Below, piece after piece: positions 44,705-54,332 of a stretch of 64,000 nucleotides of DNA. Within the stretch, counting starts at the first letter, position 1. Each line of letters starts with the position of its first letter. The translations under genes and the position numbers were made by a program. The stretch lies in contig JADJWQ010000006.1 of the NCBI GenBank assembly GCA_016716265.1, positions 3,499,501 through 3,563,500 of the forward strand, given 5' to 3'. The notes under the pieces are model-generated. The model worked only from the letters and a program-made list of their open reading frames with translations. It did not search any database and was not told the origin of the DNA. This DNA is from Planctomycetota bacterium. Lineage in GTDB: Bacteria > Planctomycetota > UBA1135 > UBA2386.

Positions 44705-44844
44705 GCGACGACGACGTCCAGGTCGCGCGGCAGGGTGGTCCCGCCGGCTGCAGGCGCCGCGTCGCCGGGGTCGACCCCGTGCCAGTCGTCGGCGACCAGT
44801 GCTTCGGCGCCGGGGAGTCCCCGGGGCGGTTCGCCACGACCCCC

Positions 44845-44850
44845 TATCCT
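44845..44850 (+). promoter_or_regulatory. -10-like box TATCCT
   Basis: Context CCCCTATCCTCCC, 45 bp before the EEP-hydrolase start, in a 191 bp gap with no gene. Confidence 0.42.
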
Positions 44851-44895
44851 CCCTGGCGGCCGCCCGCGCGATGATGGGGGCCGAGGTCCCGCCCC

Positions 44896-45711
44896 ATGCG
44901 CCTGCGTCTCGTCAGCTGGAACGTCCACAAGTGCGTGGGCGGACTCGATCGCCGCTACCGCCCCGAGCGCGTGATCGAGGTGCTGCGCCACCACGAGCCG
45001 GACCTCGTGCTGCTGCAGGAATGCGCGAACGGCAGCGGCAAGCGCGCCTGGGACCGGCAGGTCGACCTGCTCGCCGAGGGCGTCGGCCTCGGGCACCACT
45101 CGTGGTTCGTGAACCACCGCTTCCGCGCCGGCGGCGAATACGGGAACGCGGTGCTGGCGCGCTGGCCGATCGACAGCACCGAGAACGTCGACCTGACGGT
45201 CGCCGGGCGGAAGGTGCGCAGCGCGCTGCACGCGCGGCTGCGGATCCGCGACGTCGACGGCCACGCGCGCACCGTGCACGTCTTCAACATGCACCTCGGG
45301 CTGCGCGAGGACACGCGCCGACGCCAGCTCCAGACCTTCCTCGCGTCGCACCCGTTCGCCGGACTCCACACGGACACGCCGATCGTCGTCGGCGGCGACC
45401 TGAACGATGTCTGGGGCACGCTCGGGCCGCAGACCTTCGCGCCGGCCGGCTTCCGGGCGATGCCGCAGCGTCTGCGGACGTTCCCGGCGTGGGCGCCTTT
45501 GCAGGCGCTCGACGCGGTGTATCTGCGCGGCACCGTCGAGTTCGAGCGGGTCGCGCGGTCGCGGATGCGGCTGGCCCGGACCGCGTCCGACCACCTGCCG
45601 CTGGTCGCCGAGCTGCGGTTGCTGGGTCCGGCGCACGTCACGGCGCACCCGACCGCCGCGCCGGCGCCGGCGACGGCGTCCGCACTGGCCCGCGCGCCTG
45701 AACGCCGCTAA
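44896..45711 (+). CDS. endonuclease/exonuclease/phosphatase-family hydrolase
   Basis: 271 residues. The EEP motifs are in order: LVSWNVHKCVGG, LVLLQECANG, GNAVLARWPI, VFNMHLGLRE, VVGGDLNDVWGT and ASDHLPLVAEL. These form the metal site and the Asp-His pair of the fold. No signal peptide. Members cut DNA, phosphodiesters or lipid headgroups; members with this NVHKC start often belong to a lipid-phosphodiesterase group, but that is a guess. The Ala/Pro tail after LRLLGPAH is low complexity. Its stop overlaps the -10-like box of the AI-2E gene. Confidence 0.85.
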   Translation: MRLRLVSWNVHKCVGGLDRRYRPERVIEVLRHHEPDLVLLQECANGSGKRAWDRQVDLLAEGVGLGHHSWFVNHRFRAGGEYGNAVLARWPIDSTENVDLTVAGRKVRSALHARLRIRDVDGHARTVHVFNMHLGLREDTRRRQLQTFLASHPFAGLHTDTPIVVGGDLNDVWGTLGPQTFAPAGFRAMPQRLRTFPAWAPLQALDAVYLRGTVEFERVARSRMRLARTASDHLPLVAELRLLGPAHVTAHPTAAPAPATASALARAPERR

Positions 45712-45714
45712 CCT
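45709..45714 (+). promoter_or_regulatory. -10-like box TAACCT
   Basis: Context GCTAACCTGCGG, 35 bp before the AI-2E-family gene; its first three bases are the stop codon of the previous gene. Confidence 0.42.
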
Positions 45715-45749
45715 GCGGCGCCCCGCCCTGCGCAGGGCCCGCCCCCCCG

Positions 45750-47153
45750 ATGGCCGAGAAAGCGCCACAGAAGCCGCCGAAGAACGCGCCGCCGAAGCCT
45801 CGTGCCAAGCCGACCGCTGGGAGCCCGGGCGCCGGGAGCCCGCCCGCGGAGACTCCGCCGGCTCGGAGCGAGCCGGCGCCCGGCGCTGCCGAGGTCGCCC
45901 CGACCGAGCGGCCGGCACCGACCTCCTCCGGCGTGCCGCAGCCCTGGGACACCATCTTCTCGCTCGCGAGCCGCGTGTTCGTCTGGGGTCTGATCGGCGG
46001 GATCCTGTACCTGCTGCGGCCCTTCTTCCTGCTGGTGTTCCTGACCTTCGTGTTCGCCTACCTGCTCGAGCACGGCGTCGAGGGGCTGAGGCACCGGCTC
46101 CGCAATCGACCGGCGCGCGTCGTGCTGGTGACGGTCGCGTTCCTCGGCGCGCTGACGTCGACCGGCATCCTGCTGGCGCCGGCATTCCAGCAGCAGGCGC
46201 GCAAGATCGCCCGCGAGTTCCCCGACTACCTGGCGAAGATCGACGCGCAGATCGACGACTTCCGCGACGGCTGGGAGGTCGCGGCGTGGCTGATCCCGAG
46301 CGACCTGCGCACCGCGGACGTGCTGGAGCGCGCGATCGGCGCGTTCGGCCCCTCCGATGGCGGGGAGGCCGCCCCGCGCGCCGGCCGGGAGGACGCCGAG
46401 CCGCTGCCGGGCATGGTCGGTCCACCGCCGCCCTACACGGTGGTCGGGCCGCCCACGGACGACACACAGCTCCAGAACCGCCAGGAGATCGACAAGGCGA
46501 TCGACAAGCTGTTCGAGATCGCCGGACCGATCTTCGGCCTGGCGTCGGCGTTCCTGCTCGCGCTCCTGTTCGCGTTCCTGATCGTGCTGGACCTGCCGCG
46601 GCTCAGCCGCGCGACGCGCGGGCTGGCGCGGACCAAGATCGGGTTCATCTACGAAGAGGTCGCCGAGAACATCCACGACCTCGGCCTGATGCTCGGCCGC
46701 GCCCTGGAGGCGCAGTTCCTGATCGCGGTCTGCAATACCGTGCTGACCGCGATCGGCCTGTGGATCCTCGGGCTGACGCCGAACCTCGTGTTCCTCTCGA
46801 CGATCGTCTTCTTCTTCAGCTTCATCCCGGTCGTCGGCGTGTTCATCAGCTCGGCGCCGATCTGCTTCGAGGCGCTGTCGGTCGAGGGCGTGCCGTTGAT
46901 GCTGGGCGCCGTCGTGATGATCACGACGATCCACATGATCGAGGCGTACATCCTCAACCCGAAGATCTTCGGCCATCACCTGCACATGAACCCGGTGCTG
47001 GTGCTGATCGTGCTGACGGTCGCCGGCAACCTGTTCGGTCTGTGGGGGCTCGTCCTCGGCCTGCCGATCGTCAACTACGTGTTCGCGTACGCGATCCGGC
47101 GGCGCGCCCAGGCCGCCGCCACGCCAGTCGCACCGGCGAGCACCGCGGCCTGA
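45750..47153 (+). CDS. AI-2E-family membrane transporter
   Basis: 467 residues. The first 60 are Pro/Ala/Lys-rich and disordered (APPKPRAKPTAGSPG). Then LIGGILYLLRPFFLLVFLTF and YLLEHGVEGLRHRLRN, PF01594 hallmarks. A large soluble loop (residues 130-245) precedes the second helix set: LTAIGLWILGLTPNLVFL, FIPVVGVFISSAPICFEAL and the end HLHMNPVLVLIVLTVAGNL, GLWGLVLGLPIVNYVF. Despite the name, most family members are permeases of other small solutes or Na+/H+ exchangers. The long loop is unusual. Confidence 0.88.
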   Translation: MAEKAPQKPPKNAPPKPRAKPTAGSPGAGSPPAETPPARSEPAPGAAEVAPTERPAPTSSGVPQPWDTIFSLASRVFVWGLIGGILYLLRPFFLLVFLTFVFAYLLEHGVEGLRHRLRNRPARVVLVTVAFLGALTSTGILLAPAFQQQARKIAREFPDYLAKIDAQIDDFRDGWEVAAWLIPSDLRTADVLERAIGAFGPSDGGEAAPRAGREDAEPLPGMVGPPPPYTVVGPPTDDTQLQNRQEIDKAIDKLFEIAGPIFGLASAFLLALLFAFLIVLDLPRLSRATRGLARTKIGFIYEEVAENIHDLGLMLGRALEAQFLIAVCNTVLTAIGLWILGLTPNLVFLSTIVFFFSFIPVVGVFISSAPICFEALSVEGVPLMLGAVVMITTIHMIEAYILNPKIFGHHLHMNPVLVLIVLTVAGNLFGLWGLVLGLPIVNYVFAYAIRRRAQAAATPVAPASTAA

Positions 47154-47262
47154 CGCGCGGAAAACTCCGGCTCCGCCGCTGCGGTCGGCGGCGCGGCGCC
47201 CCTGGCACGCCGGTCGCCGACCGGCTCGCCCGCCGGCCGGCTCCGATCCCAGCGAGCCCGCC

Positions 47263-47970
47263 ATGAATCTCGCCGACGCCTGCGCGCACGTCCTCCACCG
47301 CCAGTTCGGCGCCGTGCACGGCATGACCGTGCTGCGCGCCTCGACGTTCGTCGTACGGCGCAGCGTGGTCGGGGTGAACACGCTCGACGACCTCGACGAC
47401 CATCACCGCCCGCACGCCGACGCGCACCTGACGCCTGGCCACGGCGGCCGCGGCCACGACCACCTGCTGACGGACCGCGAGGGTCGCTGCTACGTCGCGA
47501 CCAACGGCACCGCCTACGCCGACCGCGCGATGCACTCGATGTGGGGCCCCGACGACGCCGCGCGCGGTATCGCCGGCGCGTTGAACACCGCCGCCGGCGA
47601 GCACGCGCTGGGCCTCTTGCGCGCCAACCCGGGCCGCGGCGTGTTCATCCAATCGTCGACCGGCGCTCGCGCGGTCGACCCGGCGCGGCGCGCATCCGAT
47701 CGCATCGGCAAGCCGGGTCAGCGCGACCGCGCGCGCACCGCCGGCAACGTGATGACGGTGCACGCGCAGGGCGCCGCACCGACCACGTCGGCGGTCGCGC
47801 TCGTCACGCTCGGCCTGCGCTGCCAGGGCGACGTGCTCTACGCCTACACGTGCTTCCCGCGCTCCGCCGCGGGGCTCGGCAACCTCGCCGCGCTGTTCCC
47901 GGCGCACGACCGGGCGGACGCCGCGCTGTTCCCGAGCGAGGAGCCGGACTGGCGGCTGCTCGAGCTCTGA
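47263..47970 (+). CDS. protein of unknown function
   Basis: 235 residues, cytosolic by composition. I do not recognise a family. Features: His/Asp-rich segment DDHHRPHADAHLTPGHGGRGHDH (about 47-68) that could bind metal, CYVATNGTAYADRAMHSMWG, RGVFIQSSTGARAVD and LVTLGLRCQGDVLYAYTCFP. Normal third-codon GC supports coding. 109 bp after the AI-2E gene with no clear promoter. Convergent with the second sulfatase gene. Confidence 0.7.
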   Translation: MNLADACAHVLHRQFGAVHGMTVLRASTFVVRRSVVGVNTLDDLDDHHRPHADAHLTPGHGGRGHDHLLTDREGRCYVATNGTAYADRAMHSMWGPDDAARGIAGALNTAAGEHALGLLRANPGRGVFIQSSTGARAVDPARRASDRIGKPGQRDRARTAGNVMTVHAQGAAPTTSAVALVTLGLRCQGDVLYAYTCFPRSAAGLGNLAALFPAHDRADAALFPSEEPDWRLLEL

Positions 47971-48021
47971 CGACCGCCTCTGCTCCTGCCGAGCGGCGCA
48001 CGAACGCAGGCGGACGCGCGG

Positions 48022-49650
48022 TCAGCGGCCCGCTGGCTGCGGGAACAGCGGCGGGTAGCGCCGACCCGCGACGAGGTGGTCGGCGGCGACGAAGCCCTCG
48101 GGCCGCCCGCGCAGCCGCTCGACCAGCACCGCGCGCCAGCGCGCCAGATCGTCGACGTGTTCGTCACCGCGCGCGAGGTCGCGTTCCTCGCGCGGATCGG
48201 CGACCAGGTCGAAGAGCTGCTCGCTGCCGTCCACCGGTCGCCACACGTACTTGAAGCGGCCGTCGGTGAGCGCTTGGAACGCCTGGGCGCGGCTGTAGCA
48301 GTCCGCGTGCTCGAAGTGCAGCCACGGCCGCAGCTCCGCGGGAGCGCCGCGCAATGCGGGCGCGAGGTCGACGCCGTCGACGTCCGCCGGCACCGCCAGC
48401 CCGGCCAGCCCGAGCAGCGTCGGCAACAGGTCCTCGAGGGCGACCGGGCGATCGCAACGGGAGCCCTCCGCGAATCCGAGCCCCGCGGAGCCGGCGACGA
48501 TCATCGGGATGTTCGCCGAGCCCTCGTACGGCTCGCACTTGCGGAAGTAGCCGTGGTCGCCGAGCGATTCGCCGTGGTCGGACGTGAAGACGACGACCCA
48601 CTCCCGACCGGCCGCCTCGCTCCGCGCGATGAAGGCCCCGATCAGCGGGCCGATCGCCGTGTCGATCTGGTCGATCAGCCCGAAGTAGCCGGCCTGCGCA
48701 CGCCGCAGTCGCTCGCCCTCGAGCCGGATGCGATGACCGCTACGATCGCCGTCCGGGGACAGCGCCGCGACGTCGACCCAGTCGCCCATCGCCGGCTCCG
48801 GCAAGTCCGCGGCGAGGTAGCGCTCGAACAGCGCGCGCGGCGGGAACAACGGCGGGTGCGGCGCATAGAACGACACTGTCAGGAACAGCGGCCGGTCCGC
48901 GGGCGTGTCGTCGAGCGTCGCGCGGGCATTGCGCACGATCCATTCGGTCGGATGCAGTGCGTCGTCGAGCGGCCACGGCGCGGCCTGCCAGTGATTGAAG
49001 GTCAGGCCCGTTCGCTCGACCAGCGCGCGGATGCCGCCGCTGTCGGGAGCGGCCGCACGCAATGCGCGGTCGTAGTCGTCGCCGGCGACGTAGGTCGAGC
49101 CGAGCACGCGGCGCTGGTATCCGTACGGCTCGTCGGCCGGCACCTGGTGCATGTAGCGACCGACCAATGCCGTCGAGTAGCCGGCGGCGGCGAGCACCGC
49201 CGGCAACGTGGGCTCCGTGATCGGCCGCGCCTTGAAGCCGACGACCCCCGACGACTGCGGTGAGCGGCCCGTGAGCAGCGCGAACCGCGCCGGGATGCAC
49301 GACGGCACCGTCGCATAGGCGCGCCGGAACAGGACGCCGCGCGCGGCCAGCGCATCGAGCGTCGGTGTCCGCAGCACCGGATGCCCGCAGGCTCCGACGC
49401 AGTCGCCGCGCATCTGATCGGGCATCACGAGCAGCACGTCGGGTTTCACGGCGGGTCTCGCGGCGGGTCCGGCGGCGGGTGGCGACTGCGCCGCGACACC
49501 CCCGACCGCCCCGACGAACGCCACCCAGAGCGCGACGCCGGACCGGACCAGCCGCCGGACGACCCGCGAGAGCGACCGCCGGCGCCACCGTGGGGCAGTG
49601 GCGTCTGCGATGGCGGATCGGTCAGCAGCGGGTGGTCGCGTGGCTGGCAT
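48022..49650 (-). CDS. membrane-anchored or exported sulfatase
   Basis: 542 residues. A basic N-terminus (RWRRRSLSRVVRRLVR) precedes one hydrophobic segment ALWVAFVGAVGGVAAQ. Metal site VLLVMPDQMRGDCVG, formylglycine motif SCIPARFALLTGRSPQ (Cys118), ALVGRYMHQV, and VVFTSDHGESLGDHGYFRK. Residues are complete, but the CIPAR core differs from the more common CXPSR. Substrate unknown. Divergent from the RND efflux operon with a 193 bp gap; TACGCT box 11 bp upstream. Confidence 0.88.
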   Translation of the reverse strand: MPATRPPAADRSAIADATAPRWRRRSLSRVVRRLVRSGVALWVAFVGAVGGVAAQSPPAAGPAARPAVKPDVLLVMPDQMRGDCVGACGHPVLRTPTLDALAARGVLFRRAYATVPSCIPARFALLTGRSPQSSGVVGFKARPITEPTLPAVLAAAGYSTALVGRYMHQVPADEPYGYQRRVLGSTYVAGDDYDRALRAAAPDSGGIRALVERTGLTFNHWQAAPWPLDDALHPTEWIVRNARATLDDTPADRPLFLTVSFYAPHPPLFPPRALFERYLAADLPEPAMGDWVDVAALSPDGDRSGHRIRLEGERLRRAQAGYFGLIDQIDTAIGPLIGAFIARSEAAGREWVVVFTSDHGESLGDHGYFRKCEPYEGSANIPMIVAGSAGLGFAEGSRCDRPVALEDLLPTLLGLAGLAVPADVDGVDLAPALRGAPAELRPWLHFEHADCYSRAQAFQALTDGRFKYVWRPVDGSEQLFDLVADPREERDLARGDEHVDDLARWRAVLVERLRGRPEGFVAADHLVAGRRYPPLFPQPAGR

Positions 49651-49661
49651 GTCGATGGCGC

Positions 49662-49667
49662 AGCGTA
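49662..49667 (-). promoter_or_regulatory. -10-like box TACGCT
   Basis: Minus-strand context CGCTACGCTGCG, 11 bp before the sulfatase ATG. Confidence 0.36.
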
Positions 49668-49752
49668 GCGGACCAGGCCGCCCAGCCGGATGAGCGGGTC
49701 GGTCGACCCGCCCTGCGAGTGACTCCGAATACCCCGCCGGTCGGGTCCTCGG

Positions 49753-49758
49753 TACCGT
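49753..49758 (+). promoter_or_regulatory. -10-like box TACCGT
   Basis: Context GGTACCGTTG, 85 bp before the efflux adaptor; a candidate promoter for the divergent RND operon. Confidence 0.3.
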
Positions 49759-49843
49759 TGTTCCGCCGGGAAACAAACCGGCGTCTCGCCTCGTTCCGAT
49801 CGGGGAAATTCGCCCGATCCGCTGCTCGACGACTGGCCCGCCG

Positions 49844-50971
49844 ATGAACCTCCGCTCCGTGCTGACCGGACTCCGCAAGTCCGTCGTGGTGCTCACCGTG
49901 CTCGCCGCCATGACGCTGCTCGTCATGTGGCTGAGCGGCGTGTTCGACGAGAAGGTGCCGCGCACCGAGACCCCCGCCGACATCCGCGTCGTGCTCCCCG
50001 CCGGCACCGCCACCGTGCAGGTCGCGTCCCGCGACGTGCCGGTGGTCGAGGAGGCGGTCGGCGCGATCCGCGCGGTGCAGGAGATCCGCATCGCGTCGCG
50101 GATCCTCGCACGCATCCGCGAGATGCACGTCGAGAACGCCGGTCAGGCGGTGACCGCCGGAGACGTGCTCGTCGAGCTCGAGGACGCCGACCTGCGCGCC
50201 CGTCTGCGCGAGGCGCAGGCCGCGGCGCGCGCCGCGGTCGAGACGATGCAGCAGGCCGAGCGCGATCTCGCCCGGACCCGCGAGCTGCACGGCAATGGCA
50301 TCGCGTCGGACCTCGAGCTGGAGCGCGACCGCACGCGCCTCGAGAACGCGAAGGCCGACGTCGACCGCACCGCGCAGGCGGCGGTCGCGGCGGAGACGCT
50401 GCTCGACTTCGCCGTGATCCGCTCGCCGATCGACGGCGTGGTGATCGACAAGCTGCGCGAGAAGGGCGACACGGTGGCGCCTGGCGAGCTGCTGATGACG
50501 CTGTACGACCCGACCCGCATGCAGCTCGTCGCGAGCGTGCGCGAGCAGCTCGCGACGCGGCTCGAGGTCGGCGGCGACGTGCAGGTCGCGATCGATGCAC
50601 TCGGGTTGCGATGCCACGGCCGCGTCAGCGAGATCGTGCCGCTCGCCGAGCCCGGCAGCCGCGCGTTCGACGTCAAGGTGGTCGGCCCGTGCCCCGACGG
50701 TGTGTTCACCGGCATGTTCGGCCGGCTGCTGGTGCCGCGCGGCACCCGCAAGGAGCTGCGCGTGCCGCTGAGCGCAGTGCGCGAGTTCGGGCAGATCGAC
50801 CAGGTGCTCGTCGTCAACACCGACGACCCGGACGGCAAGCCGCGCGTGACGCGCCGGTTCGTCGTGCTCGGCGACCGCGCCGACGACGAGGTCGCGATCC
50901 TGTCCGGGCTGACCGACGGTGAGACGATCGTCGCCGACGCCGCTGCACTGCGCGAGGTGACCGACCGATGA
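49844..50971 (+). CDS. RND efflux periplasmic adaptor (membrane fusion protein)
   Basis: 375 residues. N-terminal membrane segment VVVLTVLAAMTLLVMWLSG. Then lipoyl half EEAVGAIRAVQEIRIASRI, coiled-coil hairpin (LREAQAAARAAVETMQQAERD), second lipoyl half FAVIRSPIDGVVIDKLREKG, beta-barrel (QLVASVREQLATRLEVG) and proximal domain VPLSAVREFGQIDQVLVV. Full MFP order. It links the inner-membrane pump to an outer-membrane channel. Stop overlaps the pump ATG (ATGA). No TolC-type gene is in the window. Confidence 0.92.
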   Translation: MNLRSVLTGLRKSVVVLTVLAAMTLLVMWLSGVFDEKVPRTETPADIRVVLPAGTATVQVASRDVPVVEEAVGAIRAVQEIRIASRILARIREMHVENAGQAVTAGDVLVELEDADLRARLREAQAAARAAVETMQQAERDLARTRELHGNGIASDLELERDRTRLENAKADVDRTAQAAVAAETLLDFAVIRSPIDGVVIDKLREKGDTVAPGELLMTLYDPTRMQLVASVREQLATRLEVGGDVQVAIDALGLRCHGRVSEIVPLAEPGSRAFDVKVVGPCPDGVFTGMFGRLLVPRGTRKELRVPLSAVREFGQIDQVLVVNTDDPDGKPRVTRRFVVLGDRADDEVAILSGLTDGETIVADAAALREVTDR

Positions 50972-53900
50972 GCCACGCACCGGGCGAGCGCGGCCTCGCA
51001 GCGCGGATCGTCGAGCTGTTCCTGACCGGCAACCTGACGCCGCTCCTGGTCCTGCTGTCGCTGGTCGCCGGCGCGTTCGCGCTGGTCACGACCCCGCGCG
51101 AGGAGGAGCCGCAGATCGTCGTGCCGCTGGCCGACGTGCTGATCGAGGTGCCCGGCGCGAGCGCCGAGGAGGTCGAGAGCCAGGTCGCGTCGAAGCTCGA
51201 GCGACTGCTCTACCAGGTCGACGGCGTCGAATACGTCTACTCGACCAGCCTGCCGCACCGCGCGGTCGTCACCGTGCGGTTCTTCGTCGGCGAGGATCGC
51301 GAGGACAGCCTCGTCAAGCTGCACAACAAGCTGGCGATGAGCGCCGACCAGGTGCCGCGGCAGGTCGCGGCCTGGGTCGTCCGGCCGATCGAGGTCGACG
51401 ACGTGCCGATCGTCAACGTCACGCTGTGGTCCGAGTCGCTCGGCGACTACGAGCTGCGGCGGCTCGCCGAGGAGCTCGAGCACGTCGTGCAGCGCGTGCC
51501 CGACGCCGGCCAGACGCAGATCGTCGGCGGCACGCCGCGGCAGCTCGGCGTGCGCATCGACCCGGACGCGCTCGCCTCGCGCCACGTGTCGATCGAGCAG
51601 GTCGCGCGGGCGCTGCAGGCGGCCTCGGCGTCGGCGCCGGCCGGCGGCTTCGACGTCGCCGACCAGCGCGTGCTGGTCGAGGTGCGCCCCGGCGCGCACT
51701 CCGTGACGGCGCTCGAGCAGCTCGTGGTCGGCGTCGAGCAGGGCCGGCCGATCTACCTGCGCGACGTCGCGACCGTGCACGACGGCCCGGCCGAGCGCGA
51801 GACCTGGACGCGGATCGGCTTCGGCCCGGCCGTCGCGGACGTCCCGGCCGACCTCGCGCGACCCGACCGCGACTATCCGGCGGTGACGCTCGCGGTCGCC
51901 AAGCGCAAGGGCGCCAATGCGGTGCTGGTGTCCGAAGCGGTCCAGCATCGCGTCGAGGAGTCGGCGCAGCTGCTGCCCGACGACGTCCATTGGCGGGTGA
52001 CGCGCGACCACGGCAAGACCGCCGACCAGAAGGTCGACGAGCTGCTCGAGGGTCTGTGGGTGGCGGTCATCATCGTGATCGCGCTGATCGCGCTGACGCT
52101 CGGCATCCGCGAGGGCCTGGTCGTCGCCACCGCGGTGCCGATCACGTTCGCGCTGACGCTGTTCGTCAACGACCTCGCCGGCTACTCGATCAACCGCGTC
52201 ACTTTGTTCGCATTGACGCTCGCGCTCGGCCTCGTCGTCGACGACCCGATCGTCGACGTCGAGAACATCTACCGCCATCTGCGGTCCGGCCGGCGCAAGC
52301 CGCTCGAAGCGGTGCTCCACGCGGTCAACGAGGTGCGACCCCCGATCATCCTGGCGACGCTCGCCGTGATGGTCAGCTTCCTCCCGCTGTTCTTCATCAC
52401 CGGGATGATGGGGCCGTACATGGCGCCGATGGCGCTCAACGTGCCGCTCGCGATGCTGATGAGCCTGCTCGTCGCATTCGCGGTGACGCCGTGGCTCTCG
52501 TATCTGGTGATGCGCAACCACGTGAAGCCGGATCCGAACGCGGTCGACCTCGAGGACGACCACGAGGCGGTCCGGCGCACGCCGATCTACCGCGCCTATG
52601 CCGCGGTGATGCGGCCGGTGCTGCGGTCGTGGCCGCTGCGCTGGGGGCTGCTGCTGGTGACCGCCGTGCTGTTCGGCGTGTCGGGCTGGCTCGCGATGGC
52701 GCGCTACGTGCCGCTCAAGATGCTGCCGTTCGACAACAAGAACGAGCTGCAGGTGGTCGTCGACATGCCGGAGGGCACGACGGTCGAGCGCACCGACTCG
52801 GTGCTCGCCGAGCTCGCGCAGGTCGTGCGCGGTGCGCCGGAGGTCGTCGACGTCACGAGCTACGCGGGCACCGCGTCGCCGATCGACTTCAACGGCATGG
52901 TCCGCCACTACCAGCTGCGGCAGCTGCCGCACCAGGGCGACCTGCGGATCAACCTCGTGCACAAGCGGGAGCGCGAGGCCGACAGCCACGAGCTCGCGCT
53001 GCGCTTCCGGTCGTGGCTCGACCCGGTGGCGGCGCGCCACGGCGCGCGGATCAAGATCGTCGAGTCGCCGCCCGGCCCGCCGGTCGTCGCGACCGTGACG
53101 ATCGAGGTGCACGGCGCGCCCGAGCTGTCGTACGACGAGCTGTGCGATGCCGCGCGCACCGTCGAGGCGCGGCTCGCACGCGAGGCCGGCGTCTGCGACG
53201 TCGACACGACCGTCGAGGACCCGCAGACCCGGCTGCGCTTCGTGCTCGACCGCCAGAAGGCGGCGCTGCACGGCGTCGCCGAGGCGCAGGTCGCCAGCGT
53301 GCTGTCGGCCGCGGTCGGCGGCCTCGACGCCGCGCTGTTCCACGACGACCGCGAACGGACCCCGCTGTTCGCCGAGCTGCGGCTGACACGCGCCGAGCGC
53401 GCCGACCGCGCGGTGCTCGAGCGGCTGCCGGTGCCGTCCGGCGACGGCTCGTCACTCGTCCCGCTCGGCGAGCTCGGCACCTTCGTCGAGGACACCGTCG
53501 ACCAGTCGATCTGGCACAAGAACCTCGACCGCGTCGTCTACGTGTTCGCGGAGGTCGCCGGCCGCGCGCCGGCCGACGTGATCCTCGACATGCAGGCCGA
53601 CCAGCTCGCGGCCGGCGTGACACCACCCGCGGCGGGCGACGTCGTGCCGGTCGAGCTGCGCAGCCACCTCGCGCCCGGCGCCGGCATCCCGTGGTCGGTG
53701 CCGCCCGGCATCGAGCTGTCGTGGACCGGCGAGGGCGAGTGGAAGATCACGATCGACGCGTTCCGCGATCTCGGCATCGCGTTCCTCGCCGCGTGCTTCG
53801 GCATCTACATCCTGCTGGTGCACGAGACGAAGAGCTACTTCCTGCCATTGATCCTGATGCTGTCGATCCCGTTCACGATCATCGGCATCATCCCCGGCTT

Positions 53901-54303
53901 CTGGCTGCTCAACGTCGCCACGGCCGGCACGGTGGCGGGCGCCGCGACCCCGGTGTTCTTCACCGCGACCGCGATGATCGGGATGATCGCGCTGTCGGGC
54001 ATCGCGGTGCGCAATGCGATCCTGCTGATCGAGTTCCTGCGCAAGGCCCTCGCCGACGGCCTGCCGCTCGGCGAGTCGATCCTGCAGGCCGGCGCGATCC
54101 GCCTGCGGCCGATCTTCCTGACCGCCGGCACCGCGATGCTCGCCGCGATCCCGATCACGCTCGACCCGATCTTCTCGGGCCTGGCGTGGGCGCTGATCTT
54201 CGGCCTGCTGGTCTCCAGCGCCTTCACGCTGGTGCTGGTGCCGATGGTCTACGCGATGATCTACGGCCACCGCCACGGCGGCGTGGACGGCGCCGGGCAT
54301 TGA
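50968..54303 (+). CDS. RND-family efflux pump, inner membrane subunit
   Basis: 1111 residues. Porter motifs IEVPGASAEEVESQVASKLE and GVEYVYSTSLPH; the proton-relay helix LALGLVVDDPIVDVENIYRH (about residue 424) has the two essential adjacent Asp residues. Second half repeats the fold: MLPFDNKNELQVVVDMPEG and IGMIALSGIAVRNAILLIEF. GLVVDD-P is unusual, as most pumps have DDA. Closest in feel to multidrug or hydrophobe exporters rather than metal pumps, judged by eye only. Trimer in the inner membrane with the upstream adaptor; start fixed by ATGA overlap. Confidence 0.93.
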   Translation: MSHAPGERGLAARIVELFLTGNLTPLLVLLSLVAGAFALVTTPREEEPQIVVPLADVLIEVPGASAEEVESQVASKLERLLYQVDGVEYVYSTSLPHRAVVTVRFFVGEDREDSLVKLHNKLAMSADQVPRQVAAWVVRPIEVDDVPIVNVTLWSESLGDYELRRLAEELEHVVQRVPDAGQTQIVGGTPRQLGVRIDPDALASRHVSIEQVARALQAASASAPAGGFDVADQRVLVEVRPGAHSVTALEQLVVGVEQGRPIYLRDVATVHDGPAERETWTRIGFGPAVADVPADLARPDRDYPAVTLAVAKRKGANAVLVSEAVQHRVEESAQLLPDDVHWRVTRDHGKTADQKVDELLEGLWVAVIIVIALIALTLGIREGLVVATAVPITFALTLFVNDLAGYSINRVTLFALTLALGLVVDDPIVDVENIYRHLRSGRRKPLEAVLHAVNEVRPPIILATLAVMVSFLPLFFITGMMGPYMAPMALNVPLAMLMSLLVAFAVTPWLSYLVMRNHVKPDPNAVDLEDDHEAVRRTPIYRAYAAVMRPVLRSWPLRWGLLLVTAVLFGVSGWLAMARYVPLKMLPFDNKNELQVVVDMPEGTTVERTDSVLAELAQVVRGAPEVVDVTSYAGTASPIDFNGMVRHYQLRQLPHQGDLRINLVHKREREADSHELALRFRSWLDPVAARHGARIKIVESPPGPPVVATVTIEVHGAPELSYDELCDAARTVEARLAREAGVCDVDTTVEDPQTRLRFVLDRQKAALHGVAEAQVASVLSAAVGGLDAALFHDDRERTPLFAELRLTRAERADRAVLERLPVPSGDGSSLVPLGELGTFVEDTVDQSIWHKNLDRVVYVFAEVAGRAPADVILDMQADQLAAGVTPPAAGDVVPVELRSHLAPGAGIPWSVPPGIELSWTGEGEWKITIDAFRDLGIAFLAACFGIYILLVHETKSYFLPLILMLSIPFTIIGIIPGFWLLNVATAGTVAGAATPVFFTATAMIGMIALSGIAVRNAILLIEFLRKALADGLPLGESILQAGAIRLRPIFLTAGTAMLAAIPITLDPIFSGLAWALIFGLLVSSAFTLVLVPMVYAMIYGHRHGGVDGAGH

Positions 54304-54332
54304 CCCGGCGCTGCTCGCGGAGCGCGGTCGGC

